NCBI GenBank assembly: GCA_964563135.1
Contig: CAZLWV010000004.1
Coordinates: 43,308 to 107,307, forward strand
DNA length: 64,000 nt
Reading direction: 5' to 3'
Origin: JAAYAY01 sp964563135
GTDB taxonomy: Bacteria; Planctomycetota; Planctomycetia; Pirellulales; Thermoguttaceae
Both the position numbers and the translations under genes were made by a program. Below are positions 8,536-17,966 of the stretch, one piece after another; positions within the stretch are counted from its first letter, which is position 1, and each line of letters opens with the position of its first letter. The notes beneath the pieces are model-generated. The model made no database searches. It saw nothing but the letters and a program-made list of their open reading frames with translations, and was not told the DNA's origin.

Positions 8536-9939
8536 CTATCGAACCACCAATTGAAATGCCTGCAAGGTGGTTCTGCTTCCTGTCCTCGCCGTGAGGATGA
8601 CGAACACGGACCGTTCCTTCATATTCTCGGGAACTCGCCATGATAGCAGGCCTGTCTTGGATAATGCCATTCCGTCCGGGGCCGCACTCAACTCGACATG
8701 AGCATCATCAGAATTGGACTCAATCGTGATCTGGTATGAAAAATCCTTGCCTCGCTGACATGCCCAGGACGGCGACGATGAAATGAACAAATACTCAAAG
8801 TCCACCTTCTTCAGGGCGTCGCGCAGGTTGAACGGCGTCACGATGAGCCGATCGTTCGAGAACGGGATGGTGACAACCTGCCCCGCCTGGGGAATGTACG
8901 TAACGCGTTTGTCGACGGTCAAACGGTCTGAACCCCAAGTATCCCTGTCACATTTGCCAAGCTCTCCTATGGGCAGTGTCGTGAGTTCCTCGCACGAAGG
9001 AGTGAGACACAGTCTCGCCGTCTGGCCTTGAAACGGCTCGTCGCCCATATTGTCCTGCCGTCGAGGGTCTGTCGGAACGGCGACATGGAAGTGGGGATGG
9101 GTGGTTGGGATACGCGGCATCGGCTTTCTGAGATCGGGTTCTCGCGGAAGCAGTGAAGGCGTGAAGACTCCGATCCCCGTGAGGATTGCGGAACCGTCTG
9201 AGTTTGGGCAAACGTGCCCGGCAGATTCATCCTGCGCCGCGATCCGAACCTGCGTTCCGGAGCAACGCAGCACGACCATATGGTCTCCACCGTTGGGCTC
9301 CATGTCCCAGAGTCCGAAGACACGCCCCGTCGCCGCAGCTCTCAGGATAGTCCGTCCGCGATCGACCCAGTCGCAGTACGTAGGCCAAATGTTGGTCACG
9401 TCCGGAACGGTATCAAGCGTTTCCAGATCAACCAGCGTATAGGGCAAATTGAAAGGTGAGTGAGGGCCGGGACACCAATGCATGAGGATCGGACCGGCAG
9501 ACGCGTATCCCATTGCCAGATCCTGGAAGTCACCGCTGGATGGCAACGGGCGCACGGCTTCTCTTTCCCAGGTCAGAAGCGACCATCGTTCGATGAGACG
9601 CTGCATCGTGTTGACGACAACAAGCTTCTCAGCGCCGGCGGCGATCGCCGCATCTTCCGCTGCCACGGGGATCTCATGGATGATCCCGGCCGCGTTGGCG
9701 TCGTAGACAGCGATCTTGCGGAGCGTCTTCAAATAGAGCAGGAGGTAACGGCCTTCCAGACCCAGGACGGCGTCGGCAACCGGTCCGTCGAGCATTAGCT
9801 CCTTGGCGTCGCCTTGATACTCTTCGAACTTGACGGGCTGCATGTCGGCCGACGAAGTGGAGCTCTCTTGCGCTGAAATCGGCGAAGCAAGAAAAGCTGT
9901 CGCAAGGGCGACAAGACATGATAGACTGGTGTACTTCAT
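8536..9939 (-). CDS. Secreted propeller plus Ig-like protein, single module
   Basis: A 467-residue secreted protein with a Sec signal peptide (MKYTSLSCLVALATAFLASPISAQ). Residues about 30-375 look like a beta-propeller with repeated strand/turn pattern; the last 90 residues form a putative Ig-like (He_PIG) domain with the motif SAAPDGMALSKTGLLSW. It is a single copy of the module that occurs twice in the neighbouring 1243-residue protein (same YLFISS and LSWRVP signatures). Its ATG overlaps the stop of that gene (ATGA at 9936-9939), so the two are translationally coupled. No enzymatic motif is seen; a binding or structural role outside the cytoplasm is inferred. Confidence 0.75.
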   Translation of the reverse strand: MKYTSLSCLVALATAFLASPISAQESSTSSADMQPVKFEEYQGDAKELMLDGPVADAVLGLEGRYLLLYLKTLRKIAVYDANAAGIIHEIPVAAEDAAIAAGAEKLVVVNTMQRLIERWSLLTWEREAVRPLPSSGDFQDLAMGYASAGPILMHWCPGPHSPFNLPYTLVDLETLDTVPDVTNIWPTYCDWVDRGRTILRAAATGRVFGLWDMEPNGGDHMVVLRCSGTQVRIAAQDESAGHVCPNSDGSAILTGIGVFTPSLLPREPDLRKPMPRIPTTHPHFHVAVPTDPRRQDNMGDEPFQGQTARLCLTPSCEELTTLPIGELGKCDRDTWGSDRLTVDKRVTYIPQAGQVVTIPFSNDRLIVTPFNLRDALKKVDFEYLFISSSPSWACQRGKDFSYQITIESNSDDAHVELSAAPDGMALSKTGLLSWRVPENMKERSVFVILTARTGSRTTLQAFQLVVR

Positions 9940-12900
9940 GGATCCAACTTCAGTTCGAGCATTTCGCGCCCAGCGCGAGTGAATATCGAGGAAACAGTCG
10001 CAAGAGAGTTCCTGTCGGAGACGAGTCGCACCTGGCCGTCAAGGAACACGGCGTAGAAGCCGCCTTCTCGTTTCCCGAAAAGGTGGCGGACCGAATCCTG
10101 GCCGGCATATTGCCAGTCATCGGGCCGGGTCCATTCGATGGCCAGCGTATCCGGCACCTCCACGATGGCGGCCGTGTTCGCGGTGCCGTCGCGGACATCG
10201 GTGATTCGCACCTGCTGGCCCGACGGGAAGAGGGTTTCTTCACCGGTTACCACCAGGAAATTGGTTTTTCCCACATCCGTTTGTGGACCCGGAGACTGAT
10301 AGAAGCAGGGCATGAACGGAATCAGCTTCTTATTGTGATCGCTGTCCCACGGTTCGTCATGCCGGAACAACTGGTAGAGGTCGCTTCCACCGATATACGG
10401 CAGGAGTTCCACTCGCCAACTGAGGAGCGGATCGCCGGACGAAGAGACCGTACGAGCCGGAGGGCACTGGCGCCGCTGCGAGACGTAGGCGCCGATTGCC
10501 ATACTGAGATGCCGCAAGGTTCGCTGCGGTTCCAGCTTCTCCCTCCCGGGTTGATCTGCGGCGGCGACTTCAGCGACGTGTCGCTGATCCTCCGCACTTA
10601 GCTGGGATAGTAGCACGCTCATGAAGATGCCGCTCTTCGTTCTCAAAGTGGCAGTCCCCGCAAACACCTCGATCAATTGGGCCTCGATCCGTTTGCCTTG
10701 ACTGTCCGTCCAGGTCCGCACGGGATAGACCGGCTTCCGGGAGAGCCGAATCGTTTCAAATTGTCCGAACTGCTGCGCCGCGTTTCTCTCTGCGGCGAGC
10801 TTGGCCGCCGGAGCTCGATCATCGAATGTGGCAAGCAACATCTCATACTCTTTCTGTTTAGCGGCCTTTTCGACCGCAGCCTTTTCTGCGGCGAGCCGAG
10901 CCGCCTCCTGCTCGGCCTTCTGTCTTGCCATTTCGACCGCCCCTTCGACCTTGAGAGAAAGCGGGTGAAACACTTCTTGATTTGCAGCATCCTTGATGGA
11001 CACCACGGCCTGCACGCTCTCCTCGGTGAAATCCAGGGGCACGTGCCAACGAATCCGGCCATCGACGTCGATCGACATATCTTCAGGAGCCGACGAAAGG
11101 GCATATTTCAGGGCTCCTTGCTTTGACTTCACCTCCAAGGCAAACTCCCAGGTATCCCCAAGCCGCACGATGTGATCCCGACGAGAAGTGACGAACAAGT
11201 AGTCGATTCCCGATTCTCTCAGGAGGTCATCGACGGACAATCGGCGGATCAGGAGATGGTCTCTTGTAACCGGCACCTGCACCAACCGCTCCTTGCTGGG
11301 GATCAGCCAGAATCGCTGGCGCAGGGGGACCGGAGGCGTCTGGCTTTCCCACCGAGACACGCTGGGCGCTACATCCAAATCCGGTATTCGCAGAAGAGGC
11401 TGCAATTCTCCATCAACGTGCAGGTGGATTCCTTGAGGCGTTTCGGGCACGATCGAGGTGTTAGGCGAAGAGACCGGCAGGGTGAGGTAGAATCCTCGTT
11501 CCACTGCCGGCACAGCGAAGCCGGATGGAGCCTCCCGTCCGATCTTCTCCTCGCCTCGGCTGAAAATGCCCGCGTACCCGTACAAAAGGGACCCGTCCGC
11601 GTTGGGAACAGCGGAGTTTTCCATACGTCGTTCAAGTCGCACGGACGAACCGGCCACAGAGAGCAGCGACCTGCCGAACACGAACGTCTGGCCGTCGGAT
11701 GACGCGAACAGGGAATCACCAGGGTCCGTAGACCGATATGAATCGGTAAGTTCTGCAGCGTGTATCTTTATCAGTCTCATCGTCGCCAGATCAACAAAAC
11801 CGCAAACCGGCCTACCTCCCTTGTTGAAGACCACGCCAAGGGGCCCTTCCGAGTCACTACCCATCAAGGCGTGCGAAATCTGAGCTTCGACAGGAATACT
11901 TTCCACCGGCTTTGGATCGAACGTATCGAGGCGCCAGCGGCGCATCGTCCGTTCCTCGCGATCGACAACGACGAGCTCACGGGCGCCTGCCGCGATGGTA
12001 ACGTTCTCGCCCCCCGTGGGAAGGTACTTGACGACAGCAACTTTCCACGGATCGACGATTGCCACGTGCTGCAACTCCCGAAGTAAGACGATCACGAACC
12101 GTTCGGGTCCGCCTACAACGATCTCGTCGAATGAGGCTGGCAATTCGAGTTTCTTCACATTTTCTCCCGGCGATGAGTCGGTCGGTCGGCGGACGACGGC
12201 GGGCGTATCTCGTTCCTCCACGACCCAGTCTGCGGCTTCCGCGTCGTGTTCCCCCGCCTTGGCGTTCGAGGCCAAGTCCGCCGATGAATGCGAGTTAGTA
12301 ATGGCCAGGAGAAATGACTGAAATCGCTTATTGCGAGCACCGTCGTTCACGGAGACAACCACCTCAACCTGGTCGTCGGCAAAATCGGCCGGCACTTGCC
12401 AACGGACGATTCCATCGTCCGACATCGTCATTCCTTCCGGCCCGGACACGAGCGCGTATGTCACATCATTTCGCTTTGCCTTCGTTTCCACTTGGTATTC
12501 GAAGGGATTACCTCGTGCCGTGCTCCTCGGGGGACGGCTCGCAATCAGCAGGTAGTCGAAGTGTGCGTTCTCGAGTGCTGTGTCCAAGTCGAATCGCCTC
12601 ATAACGACCTGGTTGTTCGTTCGCGGCAGCACCACGAACACCTTCGCATCCGGTATGAAATGGGTGCGCTGGAACCGTTCGGCACTTGCCCTGGCACGTT
12701 CGCTGCGATGACTCGGTTCCACCGACGGCACGCCTTGGATACTGGCAAATGGCATCATGCCGCCTTCAACGTGCACGGTCAGACCGCCTCCACATTGAAC
12801 GTAGAGACCCGCCTGCACGGCCGGAACGGCTTTGTTACAACGGTTGACCTCCTCCAAATCCGTTGAGAACACAGTACGGTCCGTGTACAGCAGACGGCCG

Positions 12901-13667
12901 TCCGCATTCGGCGTTATCGTACCGACGGACTCGTGTTTGTAGTGAACCTGCGAAGTGCCTCCTGAGATGGCAACGGCCTGAAGTCCGCTGGGTGATGTTC
13001 CCGGCTCCCACATGGAAAACACTTGGCCGTTAGCCGACACTCTGACAAGAGTCCCGCCCGCCCCGCTACGGCTCCAACGCTGTGGAGACGCCGAGATATC
13101 GGCGGGCTCCAAGGTCCGCAGATCGAGGAACAGACAATTGTTATCGACACCACCACCGGCCCCAACGAAGACAGGCCCGTTCGAGGCACATCCCATGTTG
13201 ACGTTGACAATCCGATGCCTGACTGATACCGGACGAGCCAACTCCTTTTCGAAGCTGCGCAGGTTGTATCTCGCAACGACACGATTCTTGCAGTCTACCA
13301 CAACCAAGGAATCTGCCCCGGCCGTGAAGCAGACATCACCCGACGGCAACGGGAGATACTTCACAATTCTGGCGAGCGTTACGTCGAAGACCGCGAGATT
13401 CTGCAGTCCCGCCAGCCGGAAGATGAGAAATCTGCCACCTCCACCGACGACAACGTCGTCGAACTCGTCCGGGAGGTTGATTGTGGCGGCTTCTCCTTCG
13501 AATCTTGCCGGCTCGATCTTGGGCAGCGAAACCGGTTCGAGGTGACTCCGCCCTCGCGTGGCGACCCTTCGAGCAGACGGCTGCTCGGATTGTTGTGCCT
13601 CGGCTCGATTCTCAGGGCAAATCCCAAGGACCGTACACGCGAGAGCGACGCGCACGAGCAGAAACAT
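9936..13667 (-). CDS. Giant secreted propeller/Ig/SHD1/DUF1559-like protein
   Basis: A 1243-residue protein with a Sec signal peptide (MFLLVRVALACTVLGICPENRAEAQ). Modules in order: propeller 1 (about 50-365), Ig-like 1 (about 369-455, SGPEGMTMSDDGIVRW), propeller 2 (about 500-815), Ig-like 2 (about 820-909, SAPEDMSIDVDGRIRW), a coiled coil of Ala/Glu/Lys repeats (about 915-970), an SHD1 domain (about 977-1035, RTWTDSQGKRIEAQLIEVF) and a DUF1559-like tail (about 1040-1243, with LLPYIGGSDLYQLFRHDEPWD). SHD1 and DUF1559 are hallmarks of planctomycete secreted proteins. I chose ATG 13667, preceded by CAGGAGTCGTTC; an in-frame start at 13727 would put 20 residues before the signal peptide. The downstream module-3 gene overlaps by four bases. 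Confidence 0.8.
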   Translation of the reverse strand: MFLLVRVALACTVLGICPENRAEAQQSEQPSARRVATRGRSHLEPVSLPKIEPARFEGEAATINLPDEFDDVVVGGGGRFLIFRLAGLQNLAVFDVTLARIVKYLPLPSGDVCFTAGADSLVVVDCKNRVVARYNLRSFEKELARPVSVRHRIVNVNMGCASNGPVFVGAGGGVDNNCLFLDLRTLEPADISASPQRWSRSGAGGTLVRVSANGQVFSMWEPGTSPSGLQAVAISGGTSQVHYKHESVGTITPNADGRLLYTDRTVFSTDLEEVNRCNKAVPAVQAGLYVQCGGGLTVHVEGGMMPFASIQGVPSVEPSHRSERARASAERFQRTHFIPDAKVFVVLPRTNNQVVMRRFDLDTALENAHFDYLLIASRPPRSTARGNPFEYQVETKAKRNDVTYALVSGPEGMTMSDDGIVRWQVPADFADDQVEVVVSVNDGARNKRFQSFLLAITNSHSSADLASNAKAGEHDAEAADWVVEERDTPAVVRRPTDSSPGENVKKLELPASFDEIVVGGPERFVIVLLRELQHVAIVDPWKVAVVKYLPTGGENVTIAAGARELVVVDREERTMRRWRLDTFDPKPVESIPVEAQISHALMGSDSEGPLGVVFNKGGRPVCGFVDLATMRLIKIHAAELTDSYRSTDPGDSLFASSDGQTFVFGRSLLSVAGSSVRLERRMENSAVPNADGSLLYGYAGIFSRGEEKIGREAPSGFAVPAVERGFYLTLPVSSPNTSIVPETPQGIHLHVDGELQPLLRIPDLDVAPSVSRWESQTPPVPLRQRFWLIPSKERLVQVPVTRDHLLIRRLSVDDLLRESGIDYLFVTSRRDHIVRLGDTWEFALEVKSKQGALKYALSSAPEDMSIDVDGRIRWHVPLDFTEESVQAVVSIKDAANQEVFHPLSLKVEGAVEMARQKAEQEAARLAAEKAAVEKAAKQKEYEMLLATFDDRAPAAKLAAERNAAQQFGQFETIRLSRKPVYPVRTWTDSQGKRIEAQLIEVFAGTATLRTKSGIFMSVLLSQLSAEDQRHVAEVAAADQPGREKLEPQRTLRHLSMAIGAYVSQRRQCPPARTVSSSGDPLLSWRVELLPYIGGSDLYQLFRHDEPWDSDHNKKLIPFMPCFYQSPGPQTDVGKTNFLVVTGEETLFPSGQQVRITDVRDGTANTAAIVEVPDTLAIEWTRPDDWQYAGQDSVRHLFGKREGGFYAVFLDGQVRLVSDRNSLATVSSIFTRAGREMLELKLDP

Positions 13668-14126
13668 GAACGACTCCTGAATCGAATAGAAAGAGGAGAC
13701 CAAGCCAACGGAAGGACCAGAACACACTGGCTCGTGTCCACCCCAGAGAGCAGCAGATACTCAGTCTACACGAGGGGGAAGGGTGGGGCAACTCTGGATG
13801 TCGGGGGTAGCTGAACCGGATCGTGCCAAGAAGCCTGGGAAAGGAGGATAGCGAACATGAGCTGAGTTTGAAACCTTTCATCGGAGCCCTGCGGGTATCA
13901 AGCCCGCGTGACGGCAGATAAACGAGGGCAGGGCAGCTGAACGGGCCAGGTCGAATACTGACGAAGCGGGCGGCATTGACTGACTCGGGTTGCGTGATTC
14001 CCAGAATGGGCCACCTCCTTGAAGCCGCCTCCCGAAGGGTGGCGGCGGAGTCTAGATCTCTCGGAATCGTGCAAGTATATTTAGACTGCTGCGATGTCCC
14101 GCACTCGATGAAATGCCCCTGGCAAA
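13668..14126. other. Intergenic stretch with a strong hairpin
   Basis: No convincing gene. It holds the upstream region of the giant secreted gene and, at 14024-14046, an almost perfect hairpin: GCCGCC-T-CCC, loop GAA, GGG-T-GGCGGC. The preceding CCTTGAAGCCG resembles part of the REP-like unit at 8261, which suggests another, diverged member of that family next to the transposase fragment. A promoter for the minus-strand operon is expected here but I cannot point to one. Confidence 0.55.
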
Positions 14127-14255
14127 ATGATCTTCAAGGTCCTGAACCGAGGCGTGGGACCGATGCGCCTCTCTCCTAAGGACGTGGACTTCGAAGCCTT
14201 CGAGCGCCACATCCCGAACACGCTCGAGAGTCGGCCCATGCGGATCTGTGTGTGA
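14127..14255 (+). pseudogene. Truncated REP-associated Y1 transposase (RAYT) N terminus
   Basis: Forty-two codons read MIFKVLNRGVGPMRL then SPKDVDFEAFERHIP and ESRPMRICV before TGA. This is the N-terminal signature of RAYT transposases (the 'NRGV' strand, then a residue block ending in a Pro-Met-Arg-Ile-Cys turn), which in complete copies continues into the HUH motif. Here the HUH and catalytic Tyr are absent, so it is a dead fragment. RAYTs mobilise REP palindromes, so its presence near the repeats at 8261 and the hairpin at 14024 is consistent with a decayed REP/RAYT system. Confidence 0.6.
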
Positions 14256-14324
14256 CCCGGGCCAACCCTGCGGGAGCGAGACTTGGACCAGGAAGATGCC
14301 CGGCCGCGGAAAGACAGTGCCTAC

Positions 14325-14996
14325 TCACCTGGCAGCCAATGCCTTCATGAGCGGACAATCATACCCGACCGCCTCACCTCGGCGATACCGCCCCAGCAAC
14401 TCCTGGGATCGTTGGGCAAGCATCCGCCGAACCTCCCGCCGCTTGCCTCGGATCCTGGGAATCTTCATCGAGTCATAGGCCGTCGTCTGGTGCCGCATCC
14501 AGGCAATCACAGCCGCTTCGGCCCGCTGTTCGACGGGAATCCGCTTCGTCCTGGCCACCGTGCCGCTGCCGACTGGCGCGGCGTGATCGGCGACGGCACG
14601 CGCGAGTCGATGAGCCAGCTCGGCGTGATTCGGGTGGAAGGCCAGAAACTCGAGCACGGCCGCGTGAAAATCCTCGACGTACTCGGCCTGGATCTTCTTC
14701 CGGCGACGGGCATCGGCCTGCTTCCGTTTGGCGTACCCTTCTGTGGACCGTTCGGCTTCGAGTTCGGCACCAATACGGTCGATGGTCGCTGCCGGTGCCC
14801 AGACGCCCCTGGAAAAGGTCTTGCGTCCCTTCTTCTCTTGGACGACCCAGTGATCGCCAGCCGCCTTCACCCTGCGGGTCAAGGCGGCATCGCCGGGCGG
14901 CAGAAGTACCCAGCCCTCCGGTGCGGGCAGCACTCCGCCATCGGCAGTCTGGACAGTGTTTGGGGTGGGGCCGGGAGAGAAGATGTTGTTGGTCAA
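14325..14996 (-). CDS. DUF2293-like protein
   Basis: A 223-residue, basic, probably cytoplasmic protein. The C-terminal 90 residues carry the pattern of DUF2293: AEAAVIAWMRHQTTAYDSM then RRMLAQRSQELL. An N-terminal region of about 80 residues includes WVLLPPGDAALTRRVKAAG. The function of DUF2293 is unknown. I chose TTG 14996 because AAGGACAGTAC lies before it and because upstream codons overlap the 138-residue gene ending at 15025; a start as far as 15101 is possible. Together with the neighbour at 15025 and the transposase fragment it looks like an accessory patch. Confidence 0.65.
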   Translation of the reverse strand: MTNNIFSPGPTPNTVQTADGGVLPAPEGWVLLPPGDAALTRRVKAAGDHWVVQEKKGRKTFSRGVWAPAATIDRIGAELEAERSTEGYAKRKQADARRRKKIQAEYVEDFHAAVLEFLAFHPNHAELAHRLARAVADHAAPVGSGTVARTKRIPVEQRAEAAVIAWMRHQTTAYDSMKIPRIRGKRREVRRMLAQRSQELLGRYRRGEAVGYDCPLMKALAAR

Positions 14997-15024
14997 GTAC
15001 TGTCCTTCTGAAGAGCGTTTTGGA

Positions 15025-15441
15025 TCAGGCAAGCACGAACCAGGGATCGTCCTGAATCGACTCCATGCATTCATCGACGGTCTGAGCGTCCAGAACACCA
15101 ACCCATTCCTTGCCCGTGTGCCTCATGGCGTAGAGGGCGAATGTGTCATCACCGAGCGGCTCCATTCGTGCAAACTTCCACTCAAACGATGGCGACAAGG
15201 CGTTCGGACTTGGACAGGCGTAGGTCGCGGTGAAGTAGAAGTTGTTCCGAAACCACTTCGCCGCAATGTCGGTGATGTAGTTGAATCGCTCTCCTGTGCT
15301 CGGCGGTTTGACGTACTTGGGTTTCAACACATTCACAATCAGATCGTTCGCTTTGGCCTGAACCTCGGCCTTCAGCCAGCTGGGCACAGAAGGGCTTTTC
15401 CGTGCCGGGCGGATATTCCACGGTTCTCTTGCTCTTGCCAT
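15025..15441 (-). CDS. Conserved hypothetical protein (138 aa)
   Basis: I do not recognise the function. The protein is soluble, with no signal peptide, and contains aromatic-rich conserved-looking segments: KWFRNNFYFTATYACPSPNA, then FEWKFARMEPLG and YAMRHTGKEWVGV. Its start at 15441 is supported by AGAGGGAAGA directly upstream. The downstream DUF2293-like gene begins about 30 bp after its stop, so the two are likely in one transcript. The coding style (balanced, moderately lower GC) differs a little from neighbours, in keeping with an accessory gene. Confidence 0.65.
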   Translation of the reverse strand: MARAREPWNIRPARKSPSVPSWLKAEVQAKANDLIVNVLKPKYVKPPSTGERFNYITDIAAKWFRNNFYFTATYACPSPNALSPSFEWKFARMEPLGDDTFALYAMRHTGKEWVGVLDAQTVDECMESIQDDPWFVLA

Positions 15442-15470
15442 TCTTCCCTCTACTTCACCTCCCTCTGTCC

Positions 15471-15497
15471 TCTGACCCCTGACTCCTGCCCCCTGAC
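15471..15497. repeat. Short G-rich tandem repeat
   Basis: Three near-copies of a CTGACYCCTG-type unit (TCTGACCCCT, GACTCCTGCC, CCCTGAC). Read on the minus strand it is G-rich and lies just upstream of the 138-residue gene's ribosome site. It is a simple repeat of unknown role. Confidence 0.6.
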
Positions 15498-15513
15498 TTG
15501 CTGGGCGCGGGGG

Positions 15514-17610
15514 TCACTTTCCGCAGCGGATCTCGTAGAGCCTTGAGCCGACTTGCCGTGAGGCTCGGATCGTTTCCGGGTAGGGCGTATCGCACACGTC
15601 GAGGAATCCGATCTGGTAGTTCTCGCCGTCGCCGCGCCCCGTCGTGGCCTGTTCGCCGAACTGGAACCAGTGGGTGCCGACGATCGCCGGATGCTCGAGC
15701 GCCCCGGTCACGTAGGCGGCGTAGGCCGCCCCTCGCGATTCCTGGTCGGCCACCGGCTTGAGGCCCGTGTGGAACATGCCACGGTCGAGCGCCCCGAAGT
15801 GGAACTCGCCTATGATCACGGGCATGTCGATCCCGTCGGGCAGCTTCAGGTCGGCGACCGAATAGCGATACTGGTTGAAACTGATCACGTCGCAGAACCT
15901 GGCCGCGGCCCGCACGGCACGATCGTTGACCCAGGCGAATCGGCACCCAAGGTACAGCGTATTGGGCGCGACCGCCTTCACCGCCTCGCGGCACACACGA
16001 AAGTACTCCTCGGCCACGCGGCTGGCAAACGCCTCGAGGTCGGGACGCGCCTTCGCCTCGTCGGGCGGCGTCTGCGCGTTGAGCAGGGCCTCCCACGAGG
16101 CATGCTTCGTTTGCCAGGCATGGTTGAGGGCCTCGATCGATGCGTATCGGGCCTTCAGGTCGGCCACAAACGCCTGCTTGGCGGCCTGCTTGGGCGGGGA
16201 GGCCAGGGCGGCCAGGGCCAGCGATAGCTCTTCGCCCCAGGCCAGTTCGTTGTCGACGAAATAGCCCAGACACCACGGATCGTCGGCCGATTTGCCCTTC
16301 TCGGCCGCCAGGCGCCGGTCGAGGCTGGTGCGGAATTCCGGTTCAAAGGGATCCGGAAACTTGCCCCAGTAGCCTTCGCTCCCCTCGATCGGCTTGCGCG
16401 TGGCGCCGATCGAGACCACATACGGCGTTTTGCGGGCCAGGTAGATCTCCTCATCCGACCAGTTGGCGATCGTATTCATGCCCCAACTGCGGAGCCGCTC
16501 GTGGCTCAGTTCGCTGTGGATCCGCTGCCACTCGGGACCATATTTCCGCAGCAGGTTGGCGCCGGTGAAGTTGAACGTTTCGTAGGACTTGCCCTGGTAG
16601 TAGCCGTGGGGCGCCCAGGAGCCGCGCCCGTAGAACACGCCCAAGGGCGAGTTCCGCTCGGGCAGGGCGGCAAAGTAGTGCTCGCGGTCGGTGATCGGAG
16701 TGGTGGCATTGGAAGTGTGAACGCAGTCGATTCCGTGCGACCAGAAGAGGTGACCGGCAGGATCGACGAGCCACCACTTGCCCTCGTGTTGGGCTGGGTA
16801 GAAGTGTCCTGTAGCCCGAAGTGCCGGTCCGGCCGCCCAGCCGCCGTACTGGTCCCAGTCGCCTGCCGCCGGATGCGACTGGAGATTGGCCTGTTCCGCC
16901 GAAGCCGCCCGCTGCAGGTCGGCTTCCGAGTGAGTCTTGCCGGCCCAATCCTTGTGCATGTACTGCCCGAACCGGTCGATCATCGGAAACAGGGCGTCCT
17001 GCTCGCCGGCAGTCCGTTCCCCGGCGCCGCTGCCTGTCGCGCGGATGTTGTCGATCAGGAAATGGTGCTCCGACTTGGGGTCGGCCACGAAAACCAGAAG
17101 CGCATCGACGCGGCTCGGATCGATGCCCTGGTCGGCCAGGCAGCCGCCGGGAAAGCCTCGCATGCCGAACAGCTTGTCCTTCAGGCCGGCGGGCAGGCGG
17201 CGCCGCAGCGCTACTGCTATGGTGGCCCGGGCCCCCGGCGCCACCTCGGTGCCTTCCTGATAGTAGACCCGCTGCCCCTGGAAATCGGGCGTGTCGAGCC
17301 GGCAGTTGACCGTGACGGGCTTGTCGCCAAGATTCTTTACATCGACGGCCACCTGCCCGCAGCCGCTCAGATCCCAGGTGCCTGCCGCAGGTCTCAAGGT
17401 GATGCCGGGCCAGCGCTGGGCCGTGCCGGTCTTCAGTTCCAGCCACGTATTGCCGTCGGCCTTGGCCAGAGCGGCCTCGGCGTCGCGTTTTTCCACCGCG
17501 GCCAGGTTGAAGTCGTCCTGGAAGTCGAACAGGAGCTGCTCGGAGCGGAGATTTCCGCGCAAGACCAGGATCGCCAGGATCGCAAGGCAGGTTGCGGGGC
17601 GGGGGAGCAT
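15514..17610 (-). CDS. GH50 beta-agarase-like glycoside hydrolase
   Basis: A secreted 698-residue glycoside hydrolase with a signal peptide (MLPRPATCLAILAILVLRG). Residues about 20-190 form a carbohydrate-binding-like beta sandwich ending in an ARATGSG strand; the catalytic TIM barrel follows. It shares the long GH50 signature DRFGQYMHKDW ... WWLVDPAGHLFWSHGID. Likely acid/base Glu about 454 in FVDNELAWGEE and nucleophile Glu about 599 in VIIGEFHFG. GH50 enzymes cleave agarose from the end; here the substrate could be agar or another algal galactan. ATG 17610 is preceded by CGGAGACACCCCG; an earlier in-frame start has no ribosome site. Divergent from the amidohydrolase pair. Confidence 0.8.
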   Translation of the reverse strand: MLPRPATCLAILAILVLRGNLRSEQLLFDFQDDFNLAAVEKRDAEAALAKADGNTWLELKTGTAQRWPGITLRPAAGTWDLSGCGQVAVDVKNLGDKPVTVNCRLDTPDFQGQRVYYQEGTEVAPGARATIAVALRRRLPAGLKDKLFGMRGFPGGCLADQGIDPSRVDALLVFVADPKSEHHFLIDNIRATGSGAGERTAGEQDALFPMIDRFGQYMHKDWAGKTHSEADLQRAASAEQANLQSHPAAGDWDQYGGWAAGPALRATGHFYPAQHEGKWWLVDPAGHLFWSHGIDCVHTSNATTPITDREHYFAALPERNSPLGVFYGRGSWAPHGYYQGKSYETFNFTGANLLRKYGPEWQRIHSELSHERLRSWGMNTIANWSDEEIYLARKTPYVVSIGATRKPIEGSEGYWGKFPDPFEPEFRTSLDRRLAAEKGKSADDPWCLGYFVDNELAWGEELSLALAALASPPKQAAKQAFVADLKARYASIEALNHAWQTKHASWEALLNAQTPPDEAKARPDLEAFASRVAEEYFRVCREAVKAVAPNTLYLGCRFAWVNDRAVRAAARFCDVISFNQYRYSVADLKLPDGIDMPVIIGEFHFGALDRGMFHTGLKPVADQESRGAAYAAYVTGALEHPAIVGTHWFQFGEQATTGRGDGENYQIGFLDVCDTPYPETIRASRQVGSRLYEIRCGK

Positions 17611-17966
17611 CGGGGTGTCTCCGGGAAGGCAGGGCAGGGGAGGGGGGGCGGTCAGCACGTGGGCTGTATTCTAGCACGAAAAGCGCGGCACACCAAAGCC
17701 GAGGCACAAGCCCGCGATTGGGCGCTTGGCACGGGCCGGCTGGGACATTACAAATAGGGCCAGCGTTCAGCCAGGCGAAGCAACGGCCAAGGTCGGCAGG
17801 CGGCGGAACCTGGGTGGATGGGCGGCCCGTTCGGATGCCGGCAGCCGCTTCTCCATCCACCCCCCGCGCCAGCCGCCTTTCCCGCGGCAGTCCTGCTGCT
17901 TCAGATGGCTGCATCGTGCCGGCAGGGTGTTACCGAAGCCAAATCTGGGTTGGGAGGCGGCAAGCC
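17611..17966. other. Divergent regulatory region between GH50 and amidohydrolase genes
   Basis: No convincing gene. It must hold promoters for both directions. A G-rich run at 17628-17648 (GGCAGGGCAGGGGAGG followed by Gs) lies in the GH50 leader; read as mRNA of that gene it is C-rich. Nothing else stands out. Confidence 0.5.
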
